NCBI GenBank assembly: GCA_036768485.1
Contig: JAVLUZ010000533.1
Span: forward strand, 248,001 to 312,000
Source of the DNA: Mermis nigrescens
Lineage: Eukaryota; Nematoda; Enoplea; Mermithida; Mermithidae
Length of the DNA: 64,000 bases
Direction of reading: 5' to 3'
Shown here: positions 61,631 through 64,000 of the stretch, piece after piece
Position numbering within the stretch: position 1 is the stretch's first letter
Layout: every line of letters starts with the position of its first letter
Notes under the pieces: model-generated
Told to the model about the DNA's origin: nothing
Database searches by the model: none
Seen by the model: the letters and a program-made list of their open reading frames with translations, nothing else
Program-made: the position numbers and the translations under genes

Positions 61631-61865
61631 CACACATAGGCGTGGGGGTATGCATCCCCACAAGACCGAATACTCCTCCTTCAGAAACCAAAATACCCCC
61701 TCCCAGAATTCAATTTTGAAATTTTCTTGCAATTTTTGATGCCAATGGATTGTGCTCGATGATAAACGTTGAAAAATGATGTGTTTTCTCGCCATACCAC
61801 CGTTTTTTTGACTTTTGAAAAACCTTTCACCCCCGCCCCCAAAATTTTGGTGCTGCCGACCTATG
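61631..61865. mobile_element. hAT-like MITE, family B, inverted
   Basis: CACACATAGGCGTGGGGG to TGCCGACCTATG. ATGGCGAC (61623-61630) and GTGGCGAC (61866-61873) match at seven of eight. Confidence 0.87.
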
Positions 61866-62340
61866 GTGGCGACCGATAGCAGCTCATTTTTTCTACACTG
61901 CTTCATCATTTTTAAAGCCTCGAAATTCAGATTTTGAATGTGCGAAAAAACTTGCTTCTTTCTTGATCGATACTATGAAGTTAATATTTTTTCGTTCGAC
62001 AAAAATGATTTTGAGAATCGTCAAACATTTTATGATTGTCTTTGTATAACCTTTTTGGGACAAAAATATAAGTTGAAAATCGCGTTTCGCGCCAAATTTT
62101 GTACATTCATATTATTCCTTAAATCTTATGAAGATCGTAATATAAGTTACCTACGTAGGTGGCACCTATGGAAAAGTTGGCTTGTGCAAAGTCTTCTAAC
62201 CTGGATTATCGTATGTGTAAATACAGCTGATTATATGCACATATTTTATTGAGAATCTACCTACTTCATCTGAAGTTAAGCATCGACTATGATGCGGTAA
62301 TTAAGTGTGTATTTTGCATATTTTAGAAATTATGTTTCAG

Positions 62341-62465
62341 ACCTCGGAAGAGCGTGTGGAGTTTCAAGGCCCGTAGTTGCCTGCTCAATCATACAGAGTG
62401 AAGGTTCTCAGCTGAATAAACAGATCAAGTCAATGAAAGAGGAAGTGGAGAAATTGTTGATCTGA
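62341..62465 (+). CDS. SNU13: SNU13 terminal exon ([16 protein letters not shown])
   Basis: After ATTATGTTTCAG it completes GAC and reads [36 protein letters not shown] and EKLLI, then TGA at 62463. The [11 protein letters not shown] block and the EGSQLK-QI...E-LL tail are the SNU13 C-terminus at full length. Confidence 0.96.
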
Positions 62466-62520
62466 TTTTGAAACATTTTTCATAACTGCATGTAATTCTT
62501 TGTTAGTATACGCGACTAAA

Positions 62521-62526
62521 ATTAAA
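62521..62526 (+). other. Candidate polyadenylation signal of SNU13
   Basis: ATTAAA about 56 nt after the SNU13 stop codon. It is a common variant hexamer; no AATAAA is nearer. Confidence 0.4.
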
Positions 62527-62572
62527 ACTCTTGCGTAGATGCAGTAGTCGAATGAGGTAGGTTTAGGCAGGC

Positions 62573-63213
62573 CCGTATTTAGGTGGGCCAGCCCCCCACT
62601 GAATGGAAAAATTTTTTCTCGCTAGGTCCCCTAAGGGGAAAAAATGAGAAATTGGCAAAGTGCGTCTGAAACTACCACCAAAACAGGTTTTTAGCATACG
62701 TTTGAGCTAGCACACTCTAACTTTTCCGGTGTTTATGTATAGTTTTGTCTTCTAAACCACTAAATCGCTACGTAGAGCATGTCAACTTTTCCGGCGCTGT
62801 GTGCCGGATTATTTGATACTCAAATTTGAGTTATGATGACATGGGACAGGAGACTTTTCGTCGTTTAACGCTGTATTTATTAATTAAATATCGAGCTTGA
62901 CATGCAGAATATGTCAATTCTTTCCGGCGTTTCGCACCGCATTATTTCTATTGTTTTTCTCTGTAAAGCACAATGATTAAGTACAAAGGCAAGAGATAAG
63001 AAAAAATTCGTCGATTAAGTGATGATCAATTTGCTGTATATCAATATGAAATTGAGTGAAATTTTTTCCCATCATCGTATAGAGCTCGTCGAGATACATA
63101 CATACGTTCAAAACTGCCTTTATTTTCGCCTATCTCCCCTAATGGTTCTCGAGATATCTGGCCTCAAAAAACTTTTTCGCCCCCCCCCGAAATACAACCT
63201 TGGTTACGGACAT
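62573..63213. mobile_element. Family A MITE, inverted long copy
   Basis: CAGGCCCGTATTTAGGTGGG at the left, and an internal sequence that is the reverse of 14010-14810 (CTCAAATTTGAGTTATGA, TTCTCTGTAAAGCACAATG, CTCGAGATATCTGG), down to GAAATACAACCTTGGTTACGG. The right tip is mutated and no target duplication was found. Confidence 0.75.
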
Positions 63214-64000
63214 GAGTATAAGTATCTTTCAAAGGTAACGTGTGCCTATAATATACTTGGGTACCCCCAACATGTCCCCCCTACAACTTTAACGACAGAG
63301 AGTTCGTGGGCGCGGTTTTTTTAACGTTAGGTATTAGAAAAATTCGCTGCACATGTTTTAAATGATTACACTCATTGCCAAATTATTATTGAGCGTGTAA
63401 AGTATAAACCAAAAATTCATCAAACTTATTAATAATTTAAGGAGGGCTAATTTTTTCAATATATTGCTCATAGACGGTAGTTTAAGCTTATGAATTTCCT
63501 ACGCTCATTAGTTCTGGCCCCAGGGTAAGACGAAGAGTGATTTTTAATGCCATTTTATTAAAGCAATGTAGATAACTGAGCCTGAACGATGGCAGAGCAT
63601 GATCCCCACTCTGGAACATTTTTTTGTTGTTTTTTTTAAATTCGTACTGGCTCTTAAGGTACAGTATCCCAAGTGTAATGAATTAAGAGCAAAAAACATT
63701 TTCTATACCTATGTACAAGCTTCTCCACTTGGTAGATGCAACGTTCAAATTATACTGAAAATTATGGTTGTTATAGTCAACGATATTAAAACGAAAAATA
63801 TCGTTAATGTAACTGCGAGAGTTACAAGGTGCGAACTCGTTCCATTAGTTCGCACGAGCCGACCGACAACAGCTTGGTACTGTATCGGTTAACATAGCCA
63901 TTTGCGAGTTGACATCTGCGGATGGGTGAGCTCGTGGCTATGCCTTCAGTTCTCAAAATAAATCCCTTATTTTTCATTACAAAATCTTTTAGATACTTGT
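63214..64000. other. Intergenic end of window
   Basis: 63230-63325 is the inverted border of the GTGTAAA-type repeat seen at 19.80-19.88 kb, including the hairpin relative AGGTAACGTGTGCCTATA. The rest shows no recognisable gene; the frame at 63599-63892 has no domain. Confidence 0.45.

Larger units (their letters stand above)
56920..62465 (+). other. SNU13: SNU13 (NHP2L1/15.5K) gene, spliced
   Basis: Gene-level entry. SNU13 is a small L7Ae-family protein that binds kink-turns in U4 snRNA (spliceosome assembly) and box C/D snoRNAs (rRNA 2'-O-methylation) in the nucleus and nucleolus. Four exons (56920-57040, 57108-57211, 59556-59589, 62341-62465) join in phases 1, 0 and 1 to a continuous 127-residue product ending LLI and TGA. 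The human protein has 128 residues. The first exon here starts in phase 0 with [12 protein letters not shown], so only the initiator Met (or a few residues) is missing and must lie upstream. Introns are 67 nt, 2.34 kb and 2.75 kb. No disabling change is seen, so the gene is likely functional. Confidence 0.95.

Overview
The window is animal nuclear DNA: AT-rich, with interrupted genes, GT-AG introns from 67 nt to several kb, long microsatellites and a very dense load of short non-autonomous DNA transposons. No prokaryotic gene organisation, rRNA or tRNA was seen. The lineage is uncertain. Residues of the SNU13 protein ([27 protein letters not shown]) and a small interstitial TTAGGC run would fit a nematode, but this rests on memory of the families and is weak.

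Two conserved host genes can be reconstructed on the + strand from spliced exons; most of the exons are too short to stand out as open frames. (1) A WASHC2/FAM21-like gene runs from about 5.6 to 40.5 kb. It encodes the retromer-binding tail subunit of the WASH actin-nucleation complex. Its N-terminal globular region is recognisable at 5.67-5.88, 12.47-12.64 and 13.52-13.63 kb. It is followed by an acidic tail carrying six complete LF-(acidic)-LF motifs plus two partial ones, a candidate capping-protein-interaction motif, and a stop codon at 40538. (2) A SNU13 (15.5K/NHP2L1) gene occupies 56.9-62.5 kb. Its four coding exons join in frame to give about 127 residues plus an initiator codon that was not found. 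SNU13 binds kink-turn RNA in U4 snRNA and box C/D snoRNAs.

The rest is mobile or repetitive. 0-2.2 kb: broken, mutually inverted pieces of a non-LTR retrotransposon. 3.4-4.1 kb: a minisatellite split by a MITE. 7-36 kb: introns of WASHC2 packed with MITEs, many with terminal inverted repeats and 8-bp target-site duplications typical of hAT elements. Three of them sit on or beside splice junctions of WASHC2. 13.8-20 kb: four (TA)n tracts and two long-terminal-repeat fold-back elements (one at 11 kb, one at 16-17.5 kb). 45.6-49.0 kb: a 3.45-kb hAT-like element with GC-rich palindromic ends and another element nested in it. 49.63-49.73 kb: a 100-N assembly gap. 49.73-52.58 kb: a decayed copy of an uncharacterised repeat-associated protein family found in invertebrates, itself split by a hAT-like MITE. 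60.3-61.4 kb: a further hAT-like element inside the last SNU13 intron.

The most unusual pattern is a short palindrome, GGCGC-GAA-GCGCC (or its complement). It recurs dozens of times inside otherwise unrelated repeat families and contains GCGAAGC, a sequence known to fold into an exceptionally stable DNA mini-hairpin.
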